A stretch of DNA of 64,000 nt from Bretschneidera sinensis (GCA_023935145.1 CM043702.1:75076820-75140819); one strand, 5' to 3'; positions 11,109 through 22,655 are shown, numbered from the stretch's first letter. The notes: generated by a model from the sequence alone, not told the origin. Made by a program: numbers and translations.

Positions 11109-11447
11109 TTATTTTATTTTTGTGCTCTTTGACCGGAAAGCGAAGTGTTCCAGATTGAAATCAGAGATCAAATGAAAAATTCTTGGGATTCGAGCTCTCC
11201 ATTGGAGATGGAGTACTGATAGGTAATTTTTGAAGGTTTCGGTGTCAGTGGCCATGGACCGGTTCAGGCTCTGCCCATGATTTAGTCCTGAAGAGAATGG
11301 GCACTGACGGTGGAGTTCCAATTGTGAGAATTTGGAGCGAGTTTTTGAGGGATTCGATGCTAGTTTGAATCTTTGGGTTCCAGCTTGGGCTCCATTGATG
11401 ATTAAAATCTCGCCGGTTGGGAGCATGATCATGTCGCCTATGATTTA
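11109..11447 (-). pseudogene. glyoxal oxidase-like (galactose-oxidase/kelch family) gene fragment
   Basis: The minus-strand frame reads GDMIMLPTGEILIINGAQAG at its start. In plant glyoxal-oxidase-like copper radical enzymes this block (RVMGDM..LPTGDVLIINGAQ.G) leads into the C-terminal half of the catalytic propeller. About 60 residues on, RIPRIFH resembles the IPRMYH block, which carries a copper-binding tyrosine and histidine; here the tyrosine is phenylalanine. A stop codon lies just upstream of the first block (about 11445). The spacing between the blocks is longer than usual and the rest does not align by eye. It is therefore a decayed fragment, either left from a host gene or carried by a transposon. 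These enzymes are normally secreted and oxidise aldehydes to acids with release of hydrogen peroxide. Confidence 0.6.
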
Positions 11448-12608
11448 CCCGAAAAACATATCTTTTTTTCTAAGTGTGTTGTACTAGGAATTTGTGGGGA
11501 TAAGAAAATCTCTCTTCCAAATGACTATATGGGACCTATGTTCCACAAATTTAATTTTTTCCACTATAGTTATCACATTCTAACTCATTCTTTGATTTGG
11601 TGATGAATTCAACTGAGTAGTCTTTCTATTCTGATTTGATGGATGTGTGATGAAAGAAAACCGATGTGGACTCATGTCTTCTACACTCAGAATCCTGACT
11701 GAGTTTTGGGAACGATGCTTCCCTCAATGTCATTAACGACAACATGTCTTGAGATATGAGCACGGTGGTTTAGAGATGTTACAACTCCGGTGTAAGACCA
11801 ATTTTTGCTTAGGATTTAGAGTTACCAGTGCTTTGCGATTCCAGATTGGCTATGGAGCTAACCTGTGGATTTAGAAAAAAAATAGAATGATCTAGAGCAC
11901 GTTTTTTGAGTGAATGCTAATCTGGACAGCGTGGACCGTCCAGTCTCCGTCGAAGAAGTGGTGGCCGACGATTTGGTTCATGAAGTGGATTTTTCCAGCA
12001 AAAACACTGAGAGTTTGGTATCGCTAGTGTAGATCGATGGTGCTGTTTGTGGTGAAAAAGTGTTATTATTGACTAGGTCCTTGGCGTTGAGTCAAATCAC
12101 TGGGACGAAAGGTGAGGATCTTAGCCCAAGTAGCCACCATTGTTGAAAGGTGACTTAACATATTCACCACTTGTGGAGGCATGGGACCCTTAACATGTGA
12201 AAATGTTGGTTACTACTCCACTAAACGATTAGTTAGCGATGGGGAAACTTTTTGTGGGACTTTTACATGTGAACATGTGGGCTATTGCTTTAAAGACTTG
12301 GTTCTCTACTTTCACATTTTGGCCTTGAGTCTCGGTTGACGTGGCAAGAATCAGGTCGTCATTATGGGCTCCAAAACTCATATGTATACTTGGTGGGCAA
12401 AAATGTCTTGTAGCAAGAGCATAGAGTGCCTGGGACCATAATTTGATAATTTATCACAAATTTTTGTCAAGTGCACAATTTGATGAAACCACGAGTTTAT
12501 CTATGATCTTGATAGAAGTGAAAATAGTAACCATATGGAGAGAGGAATTGCAAATATGAACAGGGACCTACTCGGGCTAAGGATTTTGTCATTAACAAAA
12601 GAAAAAAT
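11448..12608. other. unassigned sequence, possible leader of RLG_F
   Basis: No gene was recognised. The stretch lies just inside the RLG_F primer site on the minus strand, so its right part is probably that element's leader. It has no gag-like motif. The short minus-strand frame at 12497-12769 spans the primer site and LTR, so it is not coding. Confidence 0.4.
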
Positions 12609-12633
12609 TCGATTCCCACGTACGCCACCAATA
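12609..12633 (-). promoter_or_regulatory. Tat-like primer binding site of RLG_F
   Basis: On the minus strand the sequence after the LTR reads TATTGGTGGCGTACGTGGGA. This resembles the TTGGCGCCGTCTGTGGGA primer site seen in Tat-lineage gypsy elements, with about four mismatches. Confidence 0.55.
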
Positions 12634-13107
12634 TGTTGATGTCGAAAATATGTCGGATGAGCTCACAGACCCTTGCACATATGGAAAACACATAAACTAA
12701 AATGTCTCTCGGGGGTTGTGCCCCTAAGTTAGTATAGGGCTTAAGGAGATAAACTGGAGAATATTTCATGTAAGTTGTGAATCTATGCCTTTGATGGTGA
12801 GAACCTTCTTATATAGTGTTTTGGAGTAGAATCCAGTTAGGAGTGACTGATCACTTTAGTGTTATTATAGGAATAACATTCCCATAGATAAGATTGGAGT
12901 TATCTGTGAGCTGGATTTGTTTAAATAAGAGCTTATCTATAAGCTGGAGTGACGGAGTGGTATCAGGACATTGATGTGGAATTACTGTTATGTCTTTTAC
13001 CAGATGTCGATGTTAGATTTGCTACTCTGTCTGAGTTAAGAAATTATTATTTTACTCTTGGAGATTGACATGTGTCATTATACCATTGGAGGGGGAATTC
13101 CCCTACA
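12634..13107 (-). repeat. 5' LTR of RLG_F (Tat-like, 474 bp)
   Basis: On the minus strand it begins TGTAGGGGAATTCCCCC at 13107 and ends GACATCAACA at 12634, directly before the primer site. A TATA-like CTATATAAGAAGG lies near 12807-12820. TG and CA ends, TATA box and primer site are in the expected order. No partner LTR was found on the left, so the element is incomplete or its 3' end has decayed. Confidence 0.6.
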
Positions 13108-15020
13108 TCAATTACTAATTGAAATACGATGAAATTTATTGTAAATGACAAGTCTGTTTGGTTCAACTTGTGGATCAAACCAACTTATAAATGGAATCAA
13201 TACATCACTTAATTGTTTAGTTTAAATTTAAGATACCATAAACAATAATTTGAAGGTGATATAATTCAATTTTGAGAAGATGAGAGACCACTTACGTGAA
13301 GGAGAAACTATAATTTGAGTTGACCATAGTTAATGTCATCTCTACTCCTCATTACATATCTTCGTTCCCTTCGCAGCTTTGGCTATGCTCTCCTCTAGTT
13401 CTCCAAATTGAAAACTCAAACGGCTCAGCATGTTGCAGAAAGGGGAGGTACTTTTTGAATTCAATTAGATATCTAAGCTCTTAATGGTGAGTTTGCTACT
13501 TGGATGACTATTCTTACCAAGATGTTGGTTAATGTTTATTTTATTGGATATTTTTATTGCTTTGCGAGTGAATTGGCTCTTAAAATATGGGTATGCTTCA
13601 CTGTTATCACTTTGATAGTAATAATGGCGGAGACTAATTAAATCTTGAAGATAAATATAAGTAGGTTAATAGGTTACTATAGATAGACATGTGGAAGACA
13701 AATGTTTAGTTTTCCTTCAAATTGAATGGCTAGGAGGGTAAAATTGAAATGGTTAAAATGTTTCTAAGATATTATATCATATGTACAATTTGAATTTATT
13801 TATACCCAACTATATATACCCTTATCTAAAAAAACTATCTATACCCAAAATGTTTTCAATAATATTTTAGTAAAAATAAACATGTTCAAAAAACGTATAA
13901 TTTTTAAATCTATAAGTTCAATGGAAACATTTACATTTTTAATAGGTTTAAAAAATTATTTAATTAAAATTAGATTGAAAAATCAATTTACCAAATAAAG
14001 ATCAAAAACCATGTATTACATATCTTTTTTGATCGTTTAGATAGTTTTAAGTTGATTTCAACATTTTTTACCAAACACTTTCATAGTTTATTCAAAACTT
14101 TAAGCAAGATTATCCAAATATTGAACTACTTATTTTTAAAAACTAGTTTAAAAGTACCAAATTATAATTTGATACTGAGTTAATTTATTCAACAATCCCA
14201 AATGGGCTCTAAAGTGCCTCTTTATATAGTATACAGTTACTTAAATTTATTATTTACTATTTTTTTGTGCATAATATTTATGGGCTTAACATTTTTAGAA
14301 TTAAAATTGTTGTCTTCATAACAATCAAACCCTAATTGCCCTGAACCACTATCATCAAACCCTAACTTCCCCATCATCACAACATTCAAATCACACCAAA
14401 TTCCATGGTCAATGTGTTTGGAAGCTTAACATGTTGGGGCTTCTTCCAACTCATGCATCAAACAAGGTTTCATCCATGGGCTATAGACCACATAGATTGC
14501 TTTGAATATTATAAACCATGTAGCAATTAGTAAAATAGACTTGTGCTTGTAGTGTTCCAAACAAGAAAAAAAAGTTGAAAAAGGTTAATTTGTTAAATGA
14601 TCCAAACATTTGGTTAAGAAGGATAATGAGAGGCATAGATCTAATTCAATTGTAAAATTGGGTGAAAAACATCAATCCCAAGCATGAGTCCACTTGCAAC
14701 CTGGTGCTTTTGATCTCCATCAGTTTCTGCCTCTTCTCATCATACATTGTACAACATCGTTGAGATAGAGGATTACATGCTGCAATATTATTGAGAAAGA
14801 AATGATCCCTCTATCTCATACATATTCACCTTCTTACTACTAATATTTGATGACCCTGCTAAGACTATTTGATTCCAACTAGTACAGAGAAAATAGAAGA
14901 GAAAGATGTTTGTGTTGAGAGATGAGATGAGATAATCAGATGATCAAGAGAGAGAGAAGAAAAGAAAATGAAAGAAATGGGAGATTAAAAGGCTTATGAG
15001 TAATTTTGGAATAAGCTACC
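13108..15020. other. unassigned AT-rich sequence
   Basis: No gene or transposon was recognised with confidence. GTTTGGTTCAACTTG near 13160 and the inverted CAACAATCCCAAATGGGC near 14195 faintly resemble ends of a small DNA transposon, but they match poorly. Two AAACCCTAA boxes occur near 14325-14365. A GA-rich tract lies at 14940-14970. Confidence 0.35.
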
Positions 15021-15814
15021 TGTAACGATCCATTCCGGGTTGGCCACCCCCGAGATGGTGTCGTCACTTTTTGAAATCCCAGCACGACACATACACGTAA
15101 CAATATAGAAACATCAACTAAAATATCTACATACATAAATCCTCAACCCTCAACATGAGAGTTACATCATTTAGATCTCAACTGAAAAGTATAAACAACA
15201 TAGTATGTATGAATATTTACAAATACATATTTTTTTCTTTCTCATTAGTTTGAGGATGTGGACCACGTGGCTTACAGATAATGACTCAATCTGAAAATCA
15301 GCTCGCCAATCTACCTGAAATTATTTAACAATGAGGAGTGAGCTTCACAAGCTTAGTAAATTAAATTTACTAGAAGTATTCAATTTGTATACATAGTCTT
15401 TCAATATTCATTCATCTATATCTCATATAATTTTTTAATAGCATTCTATTATTACTACTCATATAATAATCCCCATCTTTTATCAATATCTTATTCTCAT
15501 ATATTTAATCCCCTTGAGACTCAATTCTATCTCATAATTACTTCGTTATGAGGTTCACGGTATATAATCAATCACTTAGATAATCCTTATCATATCATAC
15601 TTTTATATTTTTTTCTCATCATGTCTGTCTCTTTGTGAGACTCATTCATCTATCGATAAATTTACAATTAGAATAACACTTTAGTATCTTAAACAATAAT
15701 AATCAATATTTAAAATAGATGTAATGCATGAATTATTATTTGGGAATGTCTTCCTACATGTCGACATGTTTTTATCTTAGATCGGCTGCCTTCACAGTTC
15801 TTTTATCTCCATCA

Positions 15815-15990
15815 CATATCGGCTGTCACGATTTTTATTTATCTCGAGCATATACCGACTATCACGATTTTCATTTATCTCCAGCATATACCGACTGTTA
15901 CGGTTTTCATTTATCACCAGCATATACCGACTGTCACGGTTTTCATTTATCACCAGCATATACAGGCTGCCACGATTTTCATTTAGATTG
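15815..15990. repeat. 39 bp tandem repeat inside the RLG_E LTR
   Basis: About five units carry CACGATTTTCATTTATC followed by CCAGCATATACCGACTGT. The left RLG_E LTR has about three diverged units at 7305-7400, so copy number varies between LTR copies. Because 39 bp is 13 codons, the array produces a spurious repetitive open frame (15728-16030). Confidence 0.85.
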
Positions 15991-16960
15991 GCCCCCTCTC
16001 GGATCTTTTATTTCATGCATATGCATATGAAAAATGATATGAAATATGCATACGAATAATAATATAAAAACGATCATATATTCATACATTCAATTTAGCT
16101 ATCCAGCTTTTTCTCAAAATTATTATTTGATCATATTCATTAAATTTTCTCCTCATATATCATATCAAATTATCAACCATAACTTGTCAAGGATTTCATT
16201 TATCCCTTCATTATTTAATCAACTCATTATTCCAATAATATTACTTCTCATATAATAAATCTCTAGTATGTCAATTATTCCTATCATACCTATCAACCAA
16301 CTTTCATCTATCATTAAATCATATGTTAATAATTAATTCAAATATCATCACTGTATATTTCATATTTATCTCAATTACTAAAAGTAAATCTAACTCACCA
16401 CGTAGTACTTAAAACTACTCGTGGATCACTTCCTTCGCTTTCCTGCTCTTTTCAACAATTTCACTCGAATGTTGTTCGTCAACACCTGATATAATATTTA
16501 TATTAAAATTTCTAATTTATTCGTCAATTTTTCCATAATTCATACCCTTTAAAAATTCTCAAATTGAGTTCTGGGAAATTTCATGTATGATGAATTTCAA
16601 AAATAAAATTCACATTATTACCTTTAGTTTTTCTTAGAGCTTTCCTCGACTCTCTTAGAATTTCTCCCGTAAATCTCTTTAAAATTTTATCCTTTCAACA
16701 TTTTTTTCAGTCCCCAAGTGTTTAAAGAAATATAATAGTTTGAATTGAAGAAAGAAGGAAACCAAACAGGATTTGGTAAAAATAATTAATATAAGTAAAA
16801 AGTATATATATACACACACACACACACTAACCGCCCACGGTTTTTTCATTTCTACCTGTCCAACATGCAATTGCGTGTTGGCAATTTGTTAACACCTGTA
16901 TTCTAGGTGTTAACTCCACTTTCCTTTTTTTTTCCTTTTCCTTTTTCTTTACACCACCGC

Positions 16961-16965
16961 GCGTC
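16961..16965. repeat. target site duplication of RLG_A, left copy
   Basis: GCGTC directly precedes the LTR start and is repeated exactly at 33379-33383 after the right LTR. Confidence 0.9.
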
Positions 16966-17149
16966 TAATAAGTGCTTAAATAGTCATATTTAAGCCCCTT
17001 AATTTACACTTGTTAGACTATTTGTTTATCTATTTTAGTAGATTCTATTTCATTTTCGTGTTTTTATGTATTTTTCACAGGGCTTTGACAAAAAGATGAA
17101 ATTTTGGCACTCTAAGGAGTAAAAAATAAAGTTCTGCAATCCAGCAAGG

Positions 17150-17262
17150 TGTGCTCGAGCAAACCTCCCTTGTGATCGAGCGCACAGGCACATGAGTGCA
17201 CACTCAGAAGGCTCGAGCGCACACGTGCGCTTGAGTGCAGATCTATGCGATCGAGTGCACAC
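17150..17262. promoter_or_regulatory. GATCGAGCGCAC-type motif cluster in RLG_A U3
   Basis: Six related motifs (consensus TCGAGCGCAC, some with CTCGAG cores) have CGAG or TGAG at about 17156, 17177, 17193, 17214, 17232 and 17252. Spacing is 16-21 bp, about two helical turns but less regular than in RLC_1. The cluster ends about 86 bp before the TATA box. The same motif recurs in the leader (18446-18478) and downstream of integrase (30566-30600). Confidence 0.75.
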
Positions 17263-17347
17263 GCTCCAGAAGTGACAGAGTCAGAATTGGAAAGAAGTCT
17301 CCAGACCTTAAATAGGAAATTAGGGTTTCAGAGCACCCTTAGAGCCC

Positions 17348-17356
17348 TATATATAG
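17348..17356 (+). promoter_or_regulatory. TATA box of RLG_A 5' LTR
   Basis: TATATATAG lies within GAGCCCTATATATAGCC. The same sequence occurs in the right LTR near 32472. It gives the likely promoter for the genomic RNA of RLG_A. Confidence 0.7.
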
Positions 17357-18223
17357 CCTTGTAAAACACAAAAAACACATTTTTGGATTGAGCTTAAAGT
17401 TGTAAGCTTTGGAGAGGAATTGACGACTCGTCTCTTCAGCATTCTTCGGGTTTAATTTTTCTGTTTTAGTTAGTTATGGTTATGATGTTTAGTTTACTGA
17501 ACATGTGTAACTAACCTCCTAATAGGGCTCGATTGAAGCCCTAATTATGTTTTCCTATATATATGATCATTGATTACCTTTGCTAATAGCCATGTTATGA
17601 TACTTTAATTGATTAATGCCTGTGTTATTTAAATTCCTCATATGTGTGTGTTTGATCAACGTATGCATGTGGTATGGATAAGTTAGTTAGATCAATTTGG
17701 ATGACCGAGTCCTGGGTCTAACAATAGTAACAAAAGATATCCACATCGGATTCTTGGATTAATCAACATGGGAAAGTAGGAGTAGACCAAGCCCTAGGTC
17801 GCATGTGGTTGTCGATTTCCACAGCCCTTATGCTCTCTTAAGGAACAACTCAGTATACATCATGCTGAATATACCATGCCTAACTCGTTGCTTAGGGAGA
17901 TCAATAGTCTAAGGAGTGGACCAAGCCCTTATGGTTGGCAACCATTAGGTATTCATGATAAGGCTATAGCATTGGTACTTTACTTAAATAGGAAAGTATG
18001 ATTAGTGGTGGATATCAAAGCCATATGTTCTTATCATTATTAATTCACACTCAAGCATCTCTTTCTATCTTTTATATTGAGAAACTAATTCTAAATTCTA
18101 AATTAACCACCCTGTGGAGATGATCTCGCACTTGCACACTATGCTACTATTGACCTTGTGCACTTGTAAGTAAAACTGTACGATTATTTGCTTATTAATT
18201 TAAGTAGATAAACGCACAACAAG

Positions 18224-18245
18224 TTTTTTGGCGCTGTTGCCGGGG
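18224..18245 (+). promoter_or_regulatory. primer binding site of RLG_A
   Basis: Immediately after the LTR the sequence reads TTTTTTGGCGCTGTTGCCGG. It matches TGGCGCCGTTGCCGGGGA, the Asp-tRNA complement used by Athila-type elements, with one change. Confidence 0.85.
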
Positions 18246-18778
18246 ATTGCTCTTAATTTTTTTTTAGAATTAATTTTTTTCATTTAGATTAATCATTGTT
18301 ATTTTTTTTGTTTCTATTTTTATCAAAAATCTCAAAAATTTTAAGTTTATGTTTTTATCTTATTTTTGTTTCATTAAAACCCTAAACTAATTCCTTTTTG
18401 TTTTTCTGTTTTAGGCACACCAGAAAAACTTTCTGTGCCACTTATGATCGAGTGCACCCTCCAGTGCGATCGAGCGCAATTAAGGCAGAGAGTTACCCGT
18501 GCAGCAGTGTTTAACTGCTGCACTAAAGCGATTATTACCAATTCATGCACGGGCTTCGATCCAAGCATCCAATGTTCTTCCCCCTCGATACCGAGCTCGA
18601 GCGGACTATCTGACAAAGGCTTAGAGACAATTCGGAAGAGGTAGAAGAAGAAATTGAAGAAGAAGCATCAATGGAGGAACAGATCGAAAATCGACAACCA
18701 CCTGAGTGAAGATCGATGAAGTAGTCCTTCATCCGACGGAACCTCGATCAGCCATCATGCATTGCGTATCAACCTGAG
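18246..18778 (+). other. untranslated leader and Gag start region of RLG_A
   Basis: AT-rich leader containing two further GATCGAGTGCAC/GATCGAGCGCAA motifs (18446-18478). An ATG at about 18670 opens a frame that stops after 12 codons, and the Gag-like frame is already running just before 18779. The true start codon probably lay here and is now disrupted. Confidence 0.5.
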
Positions 18779-19729
18779 GTGGAAGGCAATTATTACATTT
18801 CTCCGCAAATACTCAGTGCATTAACTCACTTTAGGGGTACACCTAATGAGGATCTACACTTGCACGTCCGAGAGTTCTTTGATCTTTGCAAGTTCCAGCA
18901 CATCCGAGGCTTAGACCAAGAAGGAATAAGGCTAATTCTTTTCCCTTTTTCCTTAAAAGATAATGCTAAACTGTGGTACAATTCATTGCCTACAGTTTTG
19001 ATCCACACTTGGGAGGAGTTGGCCAGCAAGTTCCTAAGGAAGTTTTTTCCAGCTCAAAAGACAAGGCAAATGAGGAAGGAGATTCAGTCCTTCCAACAAA
19101 AGGATGGAGACATGTTCTTTAAGGCACGGGGACACTTCAACGAGCTGCTACTCAAATGCCCACATCACAATCTACCTCAGGATGAACTGGTGCAAGTTTT
19201 CTATGAAGGTTTAAGTGATACTAACAAAAGTATTGTGGATTCAGGTTGTTGAGGAGTGCTGATGGAGAAAAGTAGCGAAGAAGCTATGGAGCTCTTCGAA
19301 ACCCTAAGTGAACACACTCAGCAGTTCTCCTCTCGAGGTAGACATGTAACTAAGAGTAAGGTTATGTATGAGGTAAACTTAAATGGAGGATCGTCTACTC
19401 AGATAGCTGCTGTGGAGAGGAAACTAGATTTGTTAGTTAAATCCATGGCTGTTCAGAACACCTCACCTAACCCACCTGCTACACCACTCCAGGTAAGTGA
19501 TATTTGTTCCCAATTTGATCATAATACTTATACATGTCCCTTGTATTCATCTGCAGATCATGAGCAAGCAAACTTTGTGGGACCAAACAACTATCCATCG
19601 AAGAACAATCCTTATGCGAACACCTACAACCCCTGGATGGCAGAATCACCCAAATTTTTCTTGGAGCAACAATCAGAACAGTCAAAGACAGCAAAGAAAC
19701 TTCCAACCGGCAGCCCATTCAACTCCTGA
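18779..19729 (+). pseudogene. Athila-like Gag (RLG_A)
   Basis: Gag builds the particle. The core retrotransposon Gag domain is visible: HFRGTPNEDLHLHVREFFDLC, then FPFSLKDNAKLWYNSLP and WEELASKFLRKFFP in the first 90 residues, followed by the FYEGL block. One in-frame TGA (19250-19252) splits the frame, and GVLMEKSSEEAMELFETL continues in the same register. The nucleocapsid-like region follows with CSQFDHNTYTCP. A one-base insertion near 19630 shifts the frame, so the conserved NHPNFSWSNNQ motif is read in another frame (19497-19781). There are no signs of recent selection. Confidence 0.88.
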
Positions 19730-19739
19730 AACAAAGAAA

Positions 19740-21194
19740 AGTGACCTCGAAAGTCTTGTGAGGCAATTGACAACTCAATAGCAACAATTAATGACTTCAC
19801 AAGATCAGTTCATGGCAGATGAAAGGCAATTCCGGACTTAACTAAGGCAAACCACAGCAAAACATGAACAAGCCATCCAAAGGCTAGAGGTACAAATGGG
19901 ACAATTGGCTAAAGAGCTAAGTGGCAGAAAGCAAGGTAAGCTTCCAGCTCAAACACTACCTAACCCTGGGGGACATCAACAACTGAAAGTTATCACGACC
20001 CTCAGAAATAGTAAGGTGATAGGGACCAATGAATCTGCAAAAGAATCTCTAGATAAACCATCAGCATCGAAGGTGAGTGAGACGGAGAAGGTGAATGCAC
20101 CACCCTTCCCGCAAAGGTTAGTAAAACAAAAGATAGAAAACAGACTGCTTGATATTTTTGAAACCTTACGAAAAGTTGAAATAAATATTCCTTTGTTAGA
20201 TGCAATTCAACAAGTACCTACTTATGCTAAATTCCTAAAAGATTGTTGCACTCATAAGAGAAAGTTTCAAGAGCATGAGACTATAACCTTAACTGAAGAG
20301 GTAAGTGATGTGCTATTAAGAAAACTCCCACCAAAACTGAAAGATTCGGGTAGTTTTACTATTCACTATAGGATAGGTGATCAGTTGTTTGAGCAAGCAT
20401 TACTAGATTTGGGAGCGGGTGTAAATTTGCTACCATACACAGTATTCGAAACCCTAGGATTGGGGGAGCTACAACCAACTTCCATTAACTTGCAGTTGGC
20501 AGATAGAAGTATAAAAAGACTTAGAGGTATTCTTGAAGATGTCCTGGTAAAAGTAGGTGAGTTCATTTTACCTGCTGATTTCATTGTGCTAGATATGGAA
20601 GAATGCCTTATGCCATTACCCTTGTCCATCATTTTAGGAAGACCCTTAATGAGAACTGCCGATAGAAATATTTGCGTGAAAAAGGGTATAGTAAGTATGA
20701 AGGTAAATGGGGAGAAAATAGAGTTTAAAATATTTGATGCATTAAAACTACCTCAAGATGATACGGAATGCTTTAATGTATGTATGATGCAAAGTTTTGT
20801 TGAGCAAGCTTTTCAAGTCCAGCATATTGATCCATTGGAGATTACTATTACCCATAGCTTTACGAAAGTGGATATTGAGCAAGAACCTGAAGATGTTACT
20901 GATGACATCATTAAAGCTGTGCACCTCCTTGAGGCTTCTCTAAAACAATCAAGTAAGTATGGTCCTCCATTTGAATCTCTCATACCTACTAATACTACTC
21001 TTCTTCCTTTTATTGTCCAAGCACCAACATTGGAATTAAAGCAGCTACCAGAGTATTTAACTTATGCCTACTTGGGAAAAAAGAAGACATTATCTGTGAT
21101 TGTGGCTGCTAATTTGAGTATTGGAGAAGAAGAGAAATTATTAAGAGTTCTTAGGGAGTATAGATCTACCATTGGATGGACCATTGCTGATTAA
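19740..21194 (+). pseudogene. Gag C-terminus and aspartic protease (RLG_A)
   Basis: The first part (19740-19960) is a charged Gag tail with stops near 19780 and 19838. From 19896 the frame is open for 432 residues. The retropepsin active site reads ALLDLGAGVNLLPY near residue 170, with the flap and ILGRPLMRTAD region after it. DLGA in place of DTGA or DSGA is usual in Athila and related plant gypsy elements. The segment after protease (HIDPLEITITHSFTKVDIE..DVTDDI) links to RT and resembles the C-terminal tail of the RLG_B Gag protein. It ends at a TAA at 21192-21194, just before RT. Confidence 0.88.
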
Positions 21195-22185
21195 GGGGAT
21201 AATTCCAGCCAAGTGCATGCATAATATCTACCTTGAGGATGAAGCAATGCCCACTTGAGATGCTCAAAGAAGACATAACCCACACATGAAAGAGTAAGTA
21301 AAGGCCGAGGTATTAAAATTGCTAGATGTTGGTATTATCTACCCCATCTCAGACAGTAAATGGGTAAGTCTAGTCCAAGTTGTTCCGAAAAAGAGTGGGA
21401 TCACAGTGGTGAAGAATAAGGATGAAGAGCTCATACCAACAAGAAAAACAACTAGTTGGAGAGTATATATTGATTACCGAAGATTGAATAAGGTAACCGG
21501 AAAAGATCACTTCCCCTTGCCATTCATTGATCAAATGTTAGAGAGATTAGCTGGCCACAGCTATTATTGCTTCTTGGATGGGTACAATGGGTACAACCAG
21601 ATTGCCATAGCACCTGAGGATCAAGAAAAGACTACCTTCACATGTCTTTTCGGTACATTTGCTTATCTAAGGATGCCATTCAGTTTATGCAACGCACCAG
21701 CCACTTTTCAAAGATGTATGATGAGTGCATTTTCCGATATGGTGGAGAAATACATTGAGGTATTCATGGATGATTTCAGTGTCTTTGGTTCCAATTTTGA
21801 TGAATGCCTAAGTCATCTAGAGAGTGTCCTAAAGAGATGTGAAAAGAGTAACTTAGTGCTGAATTGGGAGAAATGTCACTTTATGGTCCAACAACGCATT
21901 GTATTGGGTCATTCCATCTCCAACAAAGGTATTGAAGTAGACAAGGCTAAAATAGACATCATTTCAAAGCTGCCTCCTCCTCTCACAGTCAAGGGTGTTA
22001 GAAGTTTTCTTGGACATGCCGGTTTTTATAGACACTTCATCAAAGATTTCTCCAAGATCTCAAGACCTCTTTGTGCATTGTTAGCTAAAGATACCAAATT
22101 TGAGTGGACTGATAACTGTATAAAAGCTTTCAACACATTGAAAGATGTTCTCACCTTTGCCCCAATAATGATGGTGCCAAATTAG
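21195..22185 (+). pseudogene. Athila-like reverse transcriptase (RLG_A)
   Basis: RT copies the element RNA to DNA. From 21319 the frame has the fingers motif WRVYIDYRRLNKVT, the FLDGYNGYNQI palm motif, FGTFAYLRMPFSLCNAPATF, and the catalytic box VFMDDFSVFG with both aspartates present. The thumb and connection region follows with VRSFLGHAGFYRHFI. Two stops near 21192 and 21256 interrupt the upstream part, and a TAG at 22183-22185 stands where the family has tryptophan. The catalytic core is intact, so inactivation comes from stops rather than active-site loss. Confidence 0.92.
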
Positions 22186-22655
22186 AATATTCCATTCGAA
22201 TTGATATATGATGCCAGTGACTTCGCCTTAGGAGTTGTCTTAGGTCAAAGAGTCAATAAGGTACCTCATGCTATTTACTATGCTTCTAGAACTTTAAATG
22301 ATGCTCAGCTTAACTACTCTACTACTGAAAAGGAATTGTTAGCTATTATTTTTGCTTTAGAGAAGTTTAGATCATATCTTATTGGCTCTAAGGTTATTGT
22401 ATTCACTGATCATGCTGCTTTGAGATATCTGTTTTCTAAGAAAGATACAAAGCCTAGGTTAATCAGATAGGTACTTCTATTGCAAGAATTTGATTTGGAA
22501 ATCAAAGACAAGAAAGGCAGTGAGAATGTGGTTGCAGATCATTTATCAAGGCTACCCTATGAGAATGACAAAAATGAGCTGCCCTTGAATGAGAACTGCC
22601 TTGATGAACAATTGTTCACACTAGAGGTAACTTCCATGGTATGCTGATATTGTCA
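22186..22655 (+). pseudogene. gypsy RNase H (RLG_A)
   Basis: In the same frame as RT, it reads [14 protein letters not shown], then [29 protein letters not shown] and [11 protein letters not shown]: the conserved aspartate, glutamate and second aspartate blocks of Ty3/gypsy RNase H. A TAG at 22468-22470 replaces the tryptophan that normally follows RLIR. Beyond it the frame continues with LLQEFDLEIKDKKGSENVVADHLSRL, then decays with stops near 22645. Confidence 0.9.

Larger units (their letters stand above)
15021..16965 (-). repeat. RLG_E LTR, right copy, part 1 (split by RLG_A)
   Basis: It is homologous to 6620-8543: both have GGTTGGCCACC..GAGATGGTGTC..CAGCACGACAC at the left edge, and the same AT-rich body. 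The LTR is interrupted after GCGTC (16961-16965) by RLG_A and resumes at 33384. No primer site lies at its left edge and no pol end at its right edge, so it behaves like a solo LTR. I saw no clean target duplication around it. Confidence 0.8.
16966..18221 (+). repeat. 5' LTR of RLG_A (1256 bp)
   Basis: It starts TAATAAGTGCTTAAATAG; the right copy has TGATAAGTGC, so one base of the terminal TG is mutated here. It ends ACGCACAACA before the primer site. The motif cluster is at 17150-17262 and the TATA box at 17348-17356. It looks highly similar to 32093-33378; one visible difference is an extra stretch near 32995-33025 in the right copy. Confidence 0.92.

Noticed and set aside
12497..12769. 90-residue minus-strand frame
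   Set aside because: It crosses an LTR end and primer binding site, so it cannot be one gene.
13145..14220. Possible small DNA transposon with GTTTGG-type inverted ends
   Set aside because: The two ends match poorly and no clear target duplication was seen.
15728..16030. 100-residue frame with YTDCHGFHLSPA repeats
   Set aside because: It is the 39 bp LTR minisatellite read as 13-codon units, with no homologous protein in the other LTR copy.
17050..17262. 70-residue minus-strand frame rich in Cys, Arg and Ala
   Set aside because: It is the antisense of the RLG_A U3 motif cluster, and its repeats come from the TCGAGCGCAC motifs.
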